Counted from the stretch's first letter, positions 53,927-62,847 are shown. The stretch is DNA of 64,000 nt from Azospirillum doebereinerae (GCF_003989665.1 NZ_RZIJ01000001.1:558001-622000), one strand, 5' to 3'. Notes: generated by a model from the letters alone, not told the origin. Numbers and translations are program-made.

Positions 53927-54026
53927 CCGGCGGGCGCCCAGACGGGGCTCGCCGGAATTGACCGCAACGGGGACCGACCAGGACGGTGGTTCCCATCCGC
54001 TGTATCGCTCTCTTGGAGGATATGTC
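53927..54026 (+). promoter_or_regulatory. ROSE-type RNA thermometer upstream of hsp20
   Basis: The leader folds into successive hairpins: CCGGCG/CGCCGG (53927-53955), a GGGACC-type stem near 53970-53994, and a terminal one in which UAUC-G-CUC (54003-54010) pairs with GAG-GAUA (54016-54022), leaving G54007 bulged. The left strand contains UCGCU, the U(U/C)GCU signature of ROSE elements, and the right strand contains the Shine-Dalgarno GGAGG. At low temperature this would hide the ribosome site; heat would open it. Confidence 0.82.
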
Positions 54027-54512
54027 ATGCGTAGCTACGACCTTTCGCCGCTGTTCCGTTCCACCGTCGGTTTCGACCGCCTGTCGCGTCTGCTGGAGAC
54101 CGCGACCACCGGGGACGAGGCGACCGCGGCCTACCCGCCATACAACATCGAGAAGATGAGCGAAGACTCCTACCGGATCACGATGGCCGTCGCCGGCTTC
54201 GGCCTGGACGACCTGACCATCACCGCCCATCAGAACTCGTTGACCGTTACTGGAAAAGCTAAGAAGGAGGAGGCCTCGGGCCAATTCCTCTACCGGGGTA
54301 TCGCCGGGCGCGCATTCGAGCGCCGCTTCCAGTTGGCCGATTTCATCAAAGTGTCCAACGCGTCGCTTCTGAACGGTCTTCTGCACATCGAGCTGGCGCG
54401 CGAGGTACCCGAAACGATGAAGCCGCGCAGCATTCCGATCGAGGCGGCCCGAAGCACCCCGGCCCGCATCGACGCGGAACCGGCCCCCGCCCTGACCCAG
54501 CAGGCGGCGTAA
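54027..54512 (+). CDS. Hsp20 / IbpA-type small heat-shock protein
   Basis: A 161-aa alpha-crystallin-domain chaperone that holds unfolding proteins. The N-terminus MRSYDLSPLFRSTVGFDRLS and YPPYNIEKMSEDSYRITMAVAGF are typical of rhizobial class-A Hsp20. The C-terminal RSIPIE supplies the IxI motif. GGAGG is 7 nt before the ATG and is sequestered in the ROSE hairpin. It has an RpoH-type promoter and its own terminator (54531-54565). Confidence 0.95.
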   Translation: MRSYDLSPLFRSTVGFDRLSRLLETATTGDEATAAYPPYNIEKMSEDSYRITMAVAGFGLDDLTITAHQNSLTVTGKAKKEEASGQFLYRGIAGRAFERRFQLADFIKVSNASLLNGLLHIELAREVPETMKPRSIPIEAARSTPARIDAEPAPALTQQAA

Positions 54513-54530
54513 CACCCGTCTGAAAGCGAG

Positions 54531-54565
54531 AACGGCGCCCCGAGAGATCGGGGCGCCGTTTTTCG
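54531..54565 (+). terminator. Intrinsic terminator of hsp20
   Basis: Perfect 11-bp stem AACGGCGCCCC / GGGGCGCCGTT with an 8-nt loop, followed by TTTCG. Confidence 0.9.
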
Positions 54566-54593
54566 TTGCGCGGAATCCGGGTTTTGACGGCCC

Positions 54594-56504
54594 TCAAACC
54601 CCGGCCAGGAACTCGTCCAGCGTCAGGATGCGCGAAGCCGGCAGGCGGATCGTCGCGGTGCAGCCCTCCCCCGGCCGGCTGTCGAGCGTCAGCACGCCGC
54701 CATGCGCCTCGACCAGCCGCCGGCAAAGCGGCAGCCCCAGACCCAGACCCTCGAACCGCCGGGTCATCGACTGGTCCAATTGGACGAAGGCGGTCATCGC
54801 CTTGGGAATGTCGTTGGGCTCCAACCCGATGCCGGTGTCGCGCACGGCGATCTCCAGCCAGCCGTCGGCGGCGACGCCGGCCGACACGATGACGGTGCCG
54901 GACACCGGGCTGAACTTGATCGCGTTGGACAGCAGGTTGCACAGCGCCTGGCACAGCCGCCGGTCGTCGCCGCGCACCGGCGGCAAATCGGGAGCCAACT
55001 GGATCGCGACCGTCACCGGAATGCGGGAGGCCTGGAAGTCCATCTGCGAGGCCGCCTGCGCCAGCACCACCGACAGGTCGAGCGGCTGTTCGGACAGCTC
55101 CAGCCGTCCGGCCTCGACCCGCGCCATGTCCAGGATGTCGTCGATGATGGCCAGCAACTGCTCGCCCGACATGCGGATCGAGGTGGCGTATTCGATGCAG
55201 CGTTCGAGCGCGCGCGGGTCGTGCATCTTCATTTCCATCAGCTGCGCGAAGCCGATGACCGCGTTCAGCGGAGTGCGCAGCTCATGGCTCATCGTCGCGA
55301 CGAAGATCGACTTCGCGCGGTCGGTGGCCTCCGCCGCCTCCTTGGCGGCGATGATCTCGCGCTCGATCCGCTGGCGCTCGGTGACGTCGCGGATGATGCC
55401 GGTGTAGAGCCGCCGCCCCTCGACCTCGCTGGCGCTGACCGAGATCTCCACCGGAAAGACGCTTCCGTCGGCCCGGCGCACCTCGGCGGCGCGGGAGCGG
55501 GCGATCACCGCCGTGGTCTGCCCCGGCGCGAAGGCGACCGGCTGCCCGTCCTCCTCCCGCAGGCAGGCTTGCGGCAGCAGCGAATCGACCGGCCGCCACA
55601 TCGCGTCGCCGGACGACACGCCGAACATCGCCTCCGCCGCGCGGTTGAAGTTGTGGATCATGCCGCTGTCGTCGATGGTCAGGATCGCGTCGGCGGCGGC
55701 GCCCAGGATGGCCTCGGTCCGCGCCCGCGACGCCGCCAGCGCCTTGACGGTGTGGACGTACTCGCTGACGTCGGTGATCGTGCCGGTGAAGCCGCCCTCC
55801 GCCATCCGGACCCGCTGGCACAGCACCGGCATGTCGGTCATGGTGCCGGTGGCGCGGAAACGGAAATCGAGCAGCAGCGGCGTGTTGGGACGGCCCGCAG
55901 TCTCGTCGTCCAGCCCCTGCGTCCATTCCGCCGCGACCTTGGCGCGATCCTCCGGATGCACGGCGTCGAGCCAGCCCTCGCCCAGGAGACGGGGCAGCGG
56001 CAGCCCGGCGATCAGCGCGAAGCGGGCGTTGGCGAAGACGATCCGTCCGGCCGCGTCGGTCTGGAAGATGCCGACCGGCGCCGACTCGGCCAGGCTCTGG
56101 TAGCGCGACTCGCTGGCGCGCAGCCGGTTCGCCGTGTCGAGCTGCGTGGTCACGTCGCGGATGTTCAGCACCAGCCCCTTGATGGACGGCTCGTCCAACT
56201 GGTTGTGGGCGGTGGCCTCCAGCCAGCGCCAGCGGCCGTCGGCGTGGCGGAAACGGAAGATGGCGGTGCCGGCGCTTCCGTCCGGTTCGGCCATCCGGGC
56301 CGCCATGCGCCGCTCCACGTCGGCGCGCTCGTCCGGATGGGCGTGGTCGATCAGAGCGCGGCCGACCAGTTGCTCCGGGGTGTAGCCGAGCACCTGGGCC
56401 GCCGCGTCGCTGGCGTAGAGCAGAATCCCGGCCGGCGACACCACCGCCGCGACGTCGGTGGCGTTCCGCATCAAGGCGCGAATCGATCGTTCGTTGACCT
56501 GCAC
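54594..56504 (-). CDS. Multi-PAS sensor histidine kinase
   Basis: A 636-aa kinase without obvious membrane helices. Three PAS/PAC modules (about residues 10-125, 133-255 and 265-385; PAC-type ends VLNIRDVTTQ, ITDVSEYVHT, IIRDVTERQ) precede HisKA with MSHELRTPLNAVIGF (His near 406) and HATPase with DTGIGLEPND and GLGLGLPLCRRLVEAHGG. It probably senses a cytoplasmic signal; no cofactor ligand can be named. GTG 56504 has GGAG 8 nt upstream. No partner response regulator is adjacent. Confidence 0.92.
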   Translation of the reverse strand: MQVNERSIRALMRNATDVAAVVSPAGILLYASDAAAQVLGYTPEQLVGRALIDHAHPDERADVERRMAARMAEPDGSAGTAIFRFRHADGRWRWLEATAHNQLDEPSIKGLVLNIRDVTTQLDTANRLRASESRYQSLAESAPVGIFQTDAAGRIVFANARFALIAGLPLPRLLGEGWLDAVHPEDRAKVAAEWTQGLDDETAGRPNTPLLLDFRFRATGTMTDMPVLCQRVRMAEGGFTGTITDVSEYVHTVKALAASRARTEAILGAAADAILTIDDSGMIHNFNRAAEAMFGVSSGDAMWRPVDSLLPQACLREEDGQPVAFAPGQTTAVIARSRAAEVRRADGSVFPVEISVSASEVEGRRLYTGIIRDVTERQRIEREIIAAKEAAEATDRAKSIFVATMSHELRTPLNAVIGFAQLMEMKMHDPRALERCIEYATSIRMSGEQLLAIIDDILDMARVEAGRLELSEQPLDLSVVLAQAASQMDFQASRIPVTVAIQLAPDLPPVRGDDRRLCQALCNLLSNAIKFSPVSGTVIVSAGVAADGWLEIAVRDTGIGLEPNDIPKAMTAFVQLDQSMTRRFEGLGLGLPLCRRLVEAHGGVLTLDSRPGEGCTATIRLPASRILTLDEFLAGV

Positions 56505-56660
56505 GAGCGCACTCCGGACGATCAACCTAAAAGGCCCGACCCTCCGAAGCGGCACCGCACTCCAGCCAACCCGCCGCCCCCGGAAAGAGTCACGACAACG
56601 CTAACATCGCAAAGATTAACGGATTGTATCGACCCTCACGCGAACGCCCCCAAAAAGCAA

Positions 56661-57464
56661 TCAACCCCGCCGCAGACCAAGAAACGGCGTCAAGGCGTCG
56701 ATCGTGGCGTCGGGAGCTTCGGTCATCACCATATGGCCTGTCGCCGGAAGTGTGACGACTTGTGACGACTTGATCCGCGCCGCCAACGACCGCCCGGCCT
56801 TGGCCGGCGTCATGCGGTCGAGTGCCCCCAGCAGCAACAATGCCGGGCACACTACCGCCTCGGCCGAGGCCGCACCCTGCACGTAGGCGTTGCAGGCGGC
56901 GAGATCGACGCCGAGCACGCCTGGAGCCACCCCCCGCATCAGACGGCGGCTGCCGGGAATCAACGCCAGCCCGGGAGTCGGGTTGCCGCCGGTGTGGCCG
57001 CGCGGACCATGCCCCCAACCGACAACCAGCTCGACGGCCGAGGGTTCCCCGGCGGCGGCCGCCGCCAGCAGGTCGGGATGGACCGGCATGCGCTCGGCGA
57101 CGCCCAGCAGGGCCAGGGACTCGACGCGGTCCGGGTGTCGCGCGGCGGTGTCTAGCGCCACCAGGGCGCCCATCGAATGGCCGACCAGCGCCGCCCGGGG
57201 CAGCCCGGCGGCGTCGAGCAGGGCCGGCACCCAGTCGGCCAGTTCGGCGACGGAGGCCAGCGGCCCGCCGCCCGACCGGCCATGGCCCGGCAGGTCGACC
57301 GCCAGCACCGAGCGGCCGTGATGGGCCAGGAAGCGGCTTTGCAGGCTCCACACCGTGTGGTCCATGCCGGCACCGTGGATCAGCACGACGGCTGGGCGCG
57401 CCGGGTCGAAAGGCCGGCCGCCGGTGTGGGCGAAGACGGCGTGTCCGTTGACGGTCAGTTCCAT
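56661..57464 (-). CDS. Alpha/beta hydrolase
   Basis: A 267-aa serine hydrolase. It has oxyanion segment VVLIHGAGMDHTVW, nucleophile elbow VGHSMGALVAL (Ser near residue 96), an acid in LLLGALDRMTP and His in ATGHMVMTEAP. It resembles carboxylesterases and haloalkane-dehalogenase-like enzymes of small-molecule metabolism. It lies 8 bp after metY on the same strand, so the two are probably co-transcribed; a homoserine-ester-related role is conceivable but unproven. Confidence 0.88.
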   Translation of the reverse strand: MELTVNGHAVFAHTGGRPFDPARPAVVLIHGAGMDHTVWSLQSRFLAHHGRSVLAVDLPGHGRSGGGPLASVAELADWVPALLDAAGLPRAALVGHSMGALVALDTAARHPDRVESLALLGVAERMPVHPDLLAAAAAGEPSAVELVVGWGHGPRGHTGGNPTPGLALIPGSRRLMRGVAPGVLGVDLAACNAYVQGAASAEAVVCPALLLLGALDRMTPAKAGRSLAARIKSSQVVTLPATGHMVMTEAPDATIDALTPFLGLRRG

Positions 57465-57472
57465 GGTCCGGC

Positions 57473-58783
57473 TCAGCCCTTCGTCGCGGCGCGCAGCGCC
57501 TGCTTCAGATCGTCGATCAGGTCCTCGCAATCCTCCAGCCCGATGGACAGGCGGATCATGTCCTCGCCCACGCCGGATGCGGCGAGCGCGGCGGCGTCGA
57601 GCTGCGCGTGGGTCGTGCTGGCCGGGTGGATGACCAGCGACTTGGCGTCGCCGACGTTGGCGAGGTGGGAGAACAGCGACAGCGCCTCGATGAAACGGCG
57701 GCCGGCGTCACGCCCTCCCTTGATGCCGAAGGCGATCATCGAGCCGGTCCCGTTGGGCAGCAGCTTCGAGGCCAGCGCGTGGTCGGGGTGGTCCGCCAAC
57801 TCCGGGTAGGACACCCAGGCGACACTGCCCTTCTCGGAATACTGTTCGGATTCCAGGAAGCCGACCACCTTGCGGGCGTTGTGGATGTGGCCCTTCATGC
57901 GCAGCGGCAGGGTTTCCACGCCTTGGAGGATTTGGAAGGCGTTCATCGGGCTGAGGCAGGCGCCGAAATCGCGCAGGCCCTCGGCGCGGGCGCGCATGAC
58001 GAAGGCGGACGGGCCGTATTCCTCGACGAAATCGATGCCGTGGTAGCCGGCGTAGGGCTCGGTCAGGGTCGGGAACTTGCCCGACGCCTCCCAGTCGAAG
58101 GTGCCGCCGTCGATGATGACGCCGCCGATGGCGACGCCGTGGCCGCCCAGCCATTTCGTGCAGGAATGCATGACCAGATCGGCGCCGTGCGCCAGCGGCC
58201 GGCACAGATAGGGCGTCGTGAAGGTCGAATCGATCAGCAGCGGAACCCCGGCCTCGTGCGCGATGGCGGCGACGGCGGGAACGTCCAGCACCTCAAGCCC
58301 CGGGTTGCCCAGGACCTCGCCGAAGAGCAGCCGGGTTTCCGGGCGGATCGCCGCGCGGATCGCGTCGTGGTCGCGCGGGTTGACGAAGGTCGTGGTGATG
58401 CCGAAGCGCGGCAGCGTGTAGGCGAGCAGGTTGCGGCTGCCCCCGTAGATCGACGACGAGGCGACGATGTGCCCGCCCGCGTCCATCAGCGTCAGGATGG
58501 CGAGCGTCATCGCCGCCTGTCCGCTGGCCGTGCAGACGGCGCCGACGCCGCCCTCCAGCGTGGCCAGCCGCTCCTCCAGCACCGCGACGGTGGGGTTGGA
58601 GATGCGGGAATAGATGTGGCCGGGCCGCTCCAGGTTGAACAGCGCCGCCGCGTGGTCGGTGTCCGGGAAGACGTAGGAGGTGGTCAGGTGGATCGGCACC
58701 GCCCGCGCCCCCGTGGCCGGATCGGGCCGTTGACCGGCGTGCAGGCTCTGCGTGTCGAATTTCAGGAACTTGGCGTCGGCCAT
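57473..58783 (-). CDS. metY: O-acetylhomoserine sulfhydrylase (aminocarboxypropyltransferase)
   Basis: A 436-aa PLP enzyme of the Cys/Met metabolism family that makes homocysteine from O-acetylhomoserine and sulfide. It has the phosphate-site YSRISNPTVAVLEERLATLEGG, TASGQAA, DSTFTTPYLCRPLAHGAD and the Schiff-base lysine in HSCTKWLGGHG (about residue 210). Length and internal insertions match MetY rather than MetB/MetC. The leader carries a terminator-like hairpin 32 bp or more before the ATG. An alpha/beta hydrolase follows closely. Confidence 0.94.
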   Translation of the reverse strand: MADAKFLKFDTQSLHAGQRPDPATGARAVPIHLTTSYVFPDTDHAAALFNLERPGHIYSRISNPTVAVLEERLATLEGGVGAVCTASGQAAMTLAILTLMDAGGHIVASSSIYGGSRNLLAYTLPRFGITTTFVNPRDHDAIRAAIRPETRLLFGEVLGNPGLEVLDVPAVAAIAHEAGVPLLIDSTFTTPYLCRPLAHGADLVMHSCTKWLGGHGVAIGGVIIDGGTFDWEASGKFPTLTEPYAGYHGIDFVEEYGPSAFVMRARAEGLRDFGACLSPMNAFQILQGVETLPLRMKGHIHNARKVVGFLESEQYSEKGSVAWVSYPELADHPDHALASKLLPNGTGSMIAFGIKGGRDAGRRFIEALSLFSHLANVGDAKSLVIHPASTTHAQLDAAALAASGVGEDMIRLSIGLEDCEDLIDDLKQALRAATKG

Positions 58784-58815
58784 GCTCTTGCCCCCTCCCC
58801 TTCCATGGTGTGGGC

Positions 58816-58860
58816 GCAAAAAATAAGGGCCGCTTGCAATGAGCGGCCCTCTTCTTTTTT
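58816..58860. terminator. Bidirectional terminator-like hairpin in the metY leader
   Basis: Perfect 9-bp stem AGGGCCGCT / AGCGGCCCT (58826-58850) with loop TGCAATG and T-runs on both sides: TTATTTTTT on the minus strand and TCTTCTTTTTT on the plus strand. It lies between ybdK and metY, both on the minus strand, only 32 bp ahead of the metY ATG. Confidence 0.85.
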
Positions 58861-58992
58861 GCCTGCCCTGTTCAACCCGTTTTGGACGGTGCTGACGGGG
58901 CGGGAGGGTATGGGAGACATGACGCGCGCGTCAAGCGGGAGCGTCAACGACTTGAAACCGCATGCCACCGGCTGACGGAAGAAGGACTTGCG

Positions 58993-60141
58993 TCAACCGG
59001 GCGCGCTTTGGTCGGCGACCCCCACCATCGTCTCCTCGACCAGCCAATCCACCACCTTGCGCAGCGCCTCGTCCTCGCTGGCGCCCGCCTCCAGCGCGGC
59101 GCGGTGGATGTCCACTTGACGGTGGGCGCTGGTCCCGCGCGCCAGGATGTCGCGCGCCCGCTCGACCTCGGCGGTGCAGCCGAAATGCGCGGCGTCCTCG
59201 CGGGTCAGCTCGATGATCTCCTCCAGCAGGTCGGGGTACGGCACGATGCGCCCCTGCCCGAAATCGACCAGCCCGCTGTCCAGCCCGTAGCGCTGGGCGC
59301 GCCAGCGGTTCTCCTCGATCAGCATGTTCTTGTAGGGCCGCCACGTCACATTGCGCAGCTTCAGCCGCCACAGCATGCGCAGCAGGCAGCGGAAGAGCGC
59401 CGCCACCGTCACCGCGTCGTCCAGCCGGGTGCAGATGTCGGTGATCCGCATCTCCAGCGTGGGGAAGCGGAAGGACGGGCGGATGTCCCACCACAGCTTG
59501 GTCGCGTCCTCGATCACCCCGGCGTCGACCAGGGCGGCGACGTGGCTCTGGTACTCGCCGTAGCTCTGGAAGCCGGCGGGCATGCCGGTGCGCGGCAGCT
59601 CATGCCACACCGACAGCCGGTAGGACCGCCGCTCCATGTCGCGCCCGCGCCAGAAGGGCGAGGAGGTCGACAGCGCCAGCAGATGCGGCAGGAAGTAGCG
59701 CACCTGGTTCATCAGGTCGATGCGCAGGTCGTCGTCCTCGATGCCGATATGGACGTGCATCCCGCAGATCATCAGCCGCCGCGCCGGGGCGCCGAGGTCG
59801 CGCGCCAGCATGTTGTAGCGGTCGCGGTTGGTGTGCTTCTGCGGCTCCCACGCGGCGAAGGGGTGGGTGGAGGCGGCGATCGGCGCCAGCCCGTGGCGGT
59901 CGGCAACCCCCGCCACCGTGCCGCGCAGAGCCGCCAGTTCGGACCGCGCCTCCGCCAGCGTGCTGCAGACCGGGGTGCCGACCTCGATCTGGCAACGCAG
60001 GAATTCGGGGTGGATGCGGCCGGGCGCCTGCTCCTGGCAGGCTTCCAGCATCTCTTCCGGCGGGGCCGGCACGATGTCGCCGGTGCGCCGGTCCACCAGC
60101 AGATACTCTTCTTCCAGACCCAGCGTGAAGGACGGTTCCAT
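58993..60141 (-). CDS. Carboxylate-amine ligase YbdK (GCS2 family)
   Basis: A 382-aa ATP-dependent ligase of the glutamate-cysteine ligase type-2 family. It has N-terminal FTLGLEEEYLLVD, ICGMHVHIGIED and WWDIRPSFRFPTLEMRI. E. coli YbdK has weak glutamate-cysteine ligase activity; the physiological substrate is not settled. The N-formylglutamate-amidohydrolase-like gene precedes it by 5 bp on the same strand. The two are commonly neighbours, suggesting a shared pathway with a glutamyl or similar amide. Confidence 0.9.
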   Translation of the reverse strand: MEPSFTLGLEEEYLLVDRRTGDIVPAPPEEMLEACQEQAPGRIHPEFLRCQIEVGTPVCSTLAEARSELAALRGTVAGVADRHGLAPIAASTHPFAAWEPQKHTNRDRYNMLARDLGAPARRLMICGMHVHIGIEDDDLRIDLMNQVRYFLPHLLALSTSSPFWRGRDMERRSYRLSVWHELPRTGMPAGFQSYGEYQSHVAALVDAGVIEDATKLWWDIRPSFRFPTLEMRITDICTRLDDAVTVAALFRCLLRMLWRLKLRNVTWRPYKNMLIEENRWRAQRYGLDSGLVDFGQGRIVPYPDLLEEIIELTREDAAHFGCTAEVERARDILARGTSAHRQVDIHRAALEAGASEDEALRKVVDWLVEETMVGVADQSAPG

Positions 60142-60146
60142 GGCGT

Positions 60147-61034
60147 TCAATCCCGCGGGTAGTGCCGGGCGGCGGTCAGCGACGGCAGGCTGAGGATGGG
60201 GCCGAGCGTGTCGGCCAGCACCCCGGCCCACAGAGCGACGCCGTCCGGGGTCGCGATCAGATCCTGCCGGACCTCCAGCAGGACGTTGGGGTAGCCGGCG
60301 GGGGTCGCGTGGGTCTCCACCGTGCCGCCGGTGGTGTCGCGGCCGGAATAGGGCTCGTTGTCGCCGACGCACCAGCGCCCGTCCGCCCGCAGCGCGTCGA
60401 GCAGCGGCACGGCGACGCGCGGGTCGTGGTCCCACAGCACCCCGATGTGCCAGGGCCGGGCGACTCCGCGCATAGCCGGCGTGAAGCTGTGGACCGACAC
60501 CATCACCGGCACCTGCCCACGGTCACGGACCGCCGCGACGGCGTCCGCCACCGCCGCGTGGTAGGGCCGGAAGATCGCCTCGATCCGGCGGGCCTGCGCC
60601 TCGGCGTCCAGCGCGCGGTTGCCGGGGATCACGGTGTCGTCGCTGACCACGGGGATGGCGGTCGGGTCGTCCAGATCCCGGTTGGGATCGACCACCAGCC
60701 GCGAGAAGCCCGACAGCACCGCCGTCGCCGCGAAATGCGCCGCCAGCCGCCGCGTCAGTTCCGCCGCGCCGATGTCGTAGGCGATGTGCCGGCACAGCTG
60801 CTCCTCCGGCAGCCCGAGATCGCCGAGCGCCTTGGGAACGGCGCGCGAGGCGTGGTCGCACACCAGCAGCAGCGGCCCGCGCGCCTCGGGGTTGAGCACC
60901 GTGACGGCCGGCGGGTCGTCGGGACCCAGCAGCGGCGGCACAGGCGCGGCGCGGGGCGGCGTCGGCCCCGGCGACGGGCGTTCATGGGCGGCGGGGCCAT
61001 GCCCGGAGTCGGGAGGGGGGGACGAGGAAGCCAT
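60147..61034 (-). CDS. N-formylglutamate amidohydrolase family protein
   Basis: A 295-aa hydrolase of the HutG-type (FGase) family. LLLVCDHASRAVPKALGDLG near residues 55-75 contains the metal-binding H, and SRLVVDPNRDLDDP and VSVHSFTPAMRG carry further conserved H/R/D. The first 40 residues are Pro-rich and poorly conserved. Start ATG 61034. First gene of a two-gene unit with ybdK; the absence of other hut genes argues against a histidine-degradation role. Confidence 0.88.
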   Translation of the reverse strand: MASSSPPPDSGHGPAAHERPSPGPTPPRAAPVPPLLGPDDPPAVTVLNPEARGPLLLVCDHASRAVPKALGDLGLPEEQLCRHIAYDIGAAELTRRLAAHFAATAVLSGFSRLVVDPNRDLDDPTAIPVVSDDTVIPGNRALDAEAQARRIEAIFRPYHAAVADAVAAVRDRGQVPVMVSVHSFTPAMRGVARPWHIGVLWDHDPRVAVPLLDALRADGRWCVGDNEPYSGRDTTGGTVETHATPAGYPNVLLEVRQDLIATPDGVALWAGVLADTLGPILSLPSLTAARHYPRD

Positions 61035-61140
61035 CCCCCACACTAACCCAATCCGCAAGGGGGGCGGAAGCGCGGGCAGAGGTGGTAGGCCGGTCGGCGA
61101 ACTGTTAGGTTTCCAGCAATCACCATCCGGAGCCCGACCG

Positions 61141-61845
61141 ATGAGCCGCCGCCTGCTGTCCCTGTGTCTCGGCCTGCTGGCGTTGCTCGGCGCCTGCGGC
61201 CCGATCTACGACACGCAATACAGCTTGGTTCCGCCGACCTCGGTCGAAGGACGGCGTTGCGTCGGGCAGTGCCAGCAGAACCGCGCCATCTGCCGCCAGA
61301 GCTGCAGCATCGGCCAGCAAGCCTGTCTGAACGACGCCCGCAACCGCGCCTTCTACGAGTACCAAGCCTATGTGGACCGCCAGAGGGCCGAGAAGAAGCC
61401 GATCAAGAGGAGCATGAGCAGCTTCGAGAACACCTTCGAGTGCGGCACGGGCGGCTGTGAAGCCCGCTGCGAGGCCGATTACCGCGATTGCTTCGGGGGT
61501 GCCTGCGGCGGCCAAGTGACCGCGCAGACGGTCTGCACCGCCTTCTGCGACGAGAAGCCCCGTGGCGCCGCCGCCCCAGTCCTTCTCCCCGCTCCGCCGG
61601 GCGCCGCGAACGGGGCCGCGCTGTCCGGCCCGATGTCGACGCCGGTGCCTACGCCGCTGTCGAACGACAATGACCGTTCGCTCTGCCAAAAAGGCATGAG
61701 GGTCGAGGCGCAATCGAAGGGCGAGTGGTACCCGGCGACGGTCAAGGGACCGCTGCGCAGCGACGGGCGCTGCCCCGTCCATTACGACGATTACGGCAGC
61801 GAGGACGACGAGTCGGTCTCCCTGAAGCGCCTCCGCCCGCGCTGA
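61141..61845 (+). CDS. Cysteine-rich lipoprotein with a Tudor-like C-terminal domain
   Basis: A 234-aa envelope protein. A signal peptide with lipobox LLGAC (lipidated Cys near residue 19) is followed by a Cys-rich region (about residues 40-140 with some sixteen Cys, as in RRCVGQCQQNRAICRQSC and CEARCEADYRDCFGGACGG). A Pro-rich linker comes next, then a C-terminal module MRVEAQSKGEWYPATVKG...VHYDDYGSEDDESV. The module has the strand pattern and aromatic residues of Tudor/Agenet-like folds. No overall family recognised. Confidence 0.75.
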   Translation: MSRRLLSLCLGLLALLGACGPIYDTQYSLVPPTSVEGRRCVGQCQQNRAICRQSCSIGQQACLNDARNRAFYEYQAYVDRQRAEKKPIKRSMSSFENTFECGTGGCEARCEADYRDCFGGACGGQVTAQTVCTAFCDEKPRGAAAPVLLPAPPGAANGAALSGPMSTPVPTPLSNDNDRSLCQKGMRVEAQSKGEWYPATVKGPLRSDGRCPVHYDDYGSEDDESVSLKRLRPR

Positions 61846-61938
61846 CGCCGATAAACCTTTCCGGGAAGGGTCGGCGCGCAAAGCAGCCATGCCGCGCGTC
61901 GGTCTGGCTCCGTCCCGCCGCTCTGTTATAAGCGCAGG

Positions 61939-62847
61939 ATGCCCGACGCCAGCGTTATCCCCGCCGCCACCGACACCGCCCGGACCCAGCGCGTCGCGCT
62001 GATCGCGCTGCTGGCCGGTGCTCTCGGCATCGCCTTCGCACCGATCTTCGTCCGCCTGTCGGAGGTCGGCCCGGTGTCCACCGCCTTCTGGCGCGTCGCC
62101 TTCGCCGCCCCGGTCCTGGCCCTGTGGATGGCCGCCGAACCGCGAGGCCGCAGCCGGCGGCCCAGCTCGGTCCGCGACTACGCCAGCCTGTCGCTGGTCG
62201 GCCTGTTCTTCGCCGGGGATCTGGCGGTCTGGCACTGGTCGATCCGCTACACCTCGGTCGCCAACGCCACGCTGCTCGCCAATTTCGCGCCGATCTTCGT
62301 CGCCCCCGTCGCTTGGTTCCTGTTCAAGGAGCGCTTCACCGGCCGCTTCGTCGCCGGCATGCTGCTGGCGCTGGCCGGCGCGTTGATCCTGATGGGGCAG
62401 AGCCTGCGGCTCAGCGCCGACCATCTGTTCGGCGACGCGCTGGGGCTGCTGACCGCCGCCTTCTACGGCGGCTACATCCTGTCGGTCGGTCGTCTGCGCG
62501 CCGAGTTCTCCACCGCCACCATCATGACCTGGAGCGGCGTCATCACCGCCCTGGTGCTGCTGCCGCTGGCGCTGGTCTCCGGCGAAAACCTGACGCCGCC
62601 CAGCCTGGACGGATGGGGCGTGCTGCTGGGGTTGGCGCTGTTCAGCCACGCCGGCGGCCAGAGCCTGATCGCCTACGCGCTGGCCCATCTGCCGGCGTCC
62701 TTCTCCTCGGTCAGTCTGCTGCTGCAGCCGGCCGCCGCCGCCGTCCTCGCTTGGATGCTGCTCGGCGAGCCGTTGGGGGCCTTGCAAGCGGCCGGCGCCG
62801 CGGTGATCCTGGTGGGCATCCTGATGGCCCGGCGTGGCAGCCGCTGA
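61939..62847 (+). CDS. EamA/DMT-superfamily transporter
   Basis: A 302-aa membrane protein with ten predicted helices in two EamA repeats. The first half has LAGALGIAFAPIFVRLSEVGPVSTAFWRV and NFAPIFVAPVAWFLFKERF; the second has SLLLQPAAAAVLAWMLLGEPLGALQAAGAAVILVGI. Members export metabolites or drugs, or import nucleotide precursors. Substrate unknown. The GntR regulator that follows may control it, but they are 95 bp apart and could be independent. Confidence 0.9.
   Translation: MPDASVIPAATDTARTQRVALIALLAGALGIAFAPIFVRLSEVGPVSTAFWRVAFAAPVLALWMAAEPRGRSRRPSSVRDYASLSLVGLFFAGDLAVWHWSIRYTSVANATLLANFAPIFVAPVAWFLFKERFTGRFVAGMLLALAGALILMGQSLRLSADHLFGDALGLLTAAFYGGYILSVGRLRAEFSTATIMTWSGVITALVLLPLALVSGENLTPPSLDGWGVLLGLALFSHAGGQSLIAYALAHLPASFSSVSLLLQPAAAAVLAWMLLGEPLGALQAAGAAVILVGILMARRGSR

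Noticed and set aside
58784..58992. SAM-II riboswitch in the metY leader
   Set aside because: The hairpin contains AUUGCAAGCG, as in SAM-II, but its loop is only 7 nt instead of the about 17 nt needed for the pseudoknot, and the downstream pairing partner was not found. Kept only as a possible attenuator.
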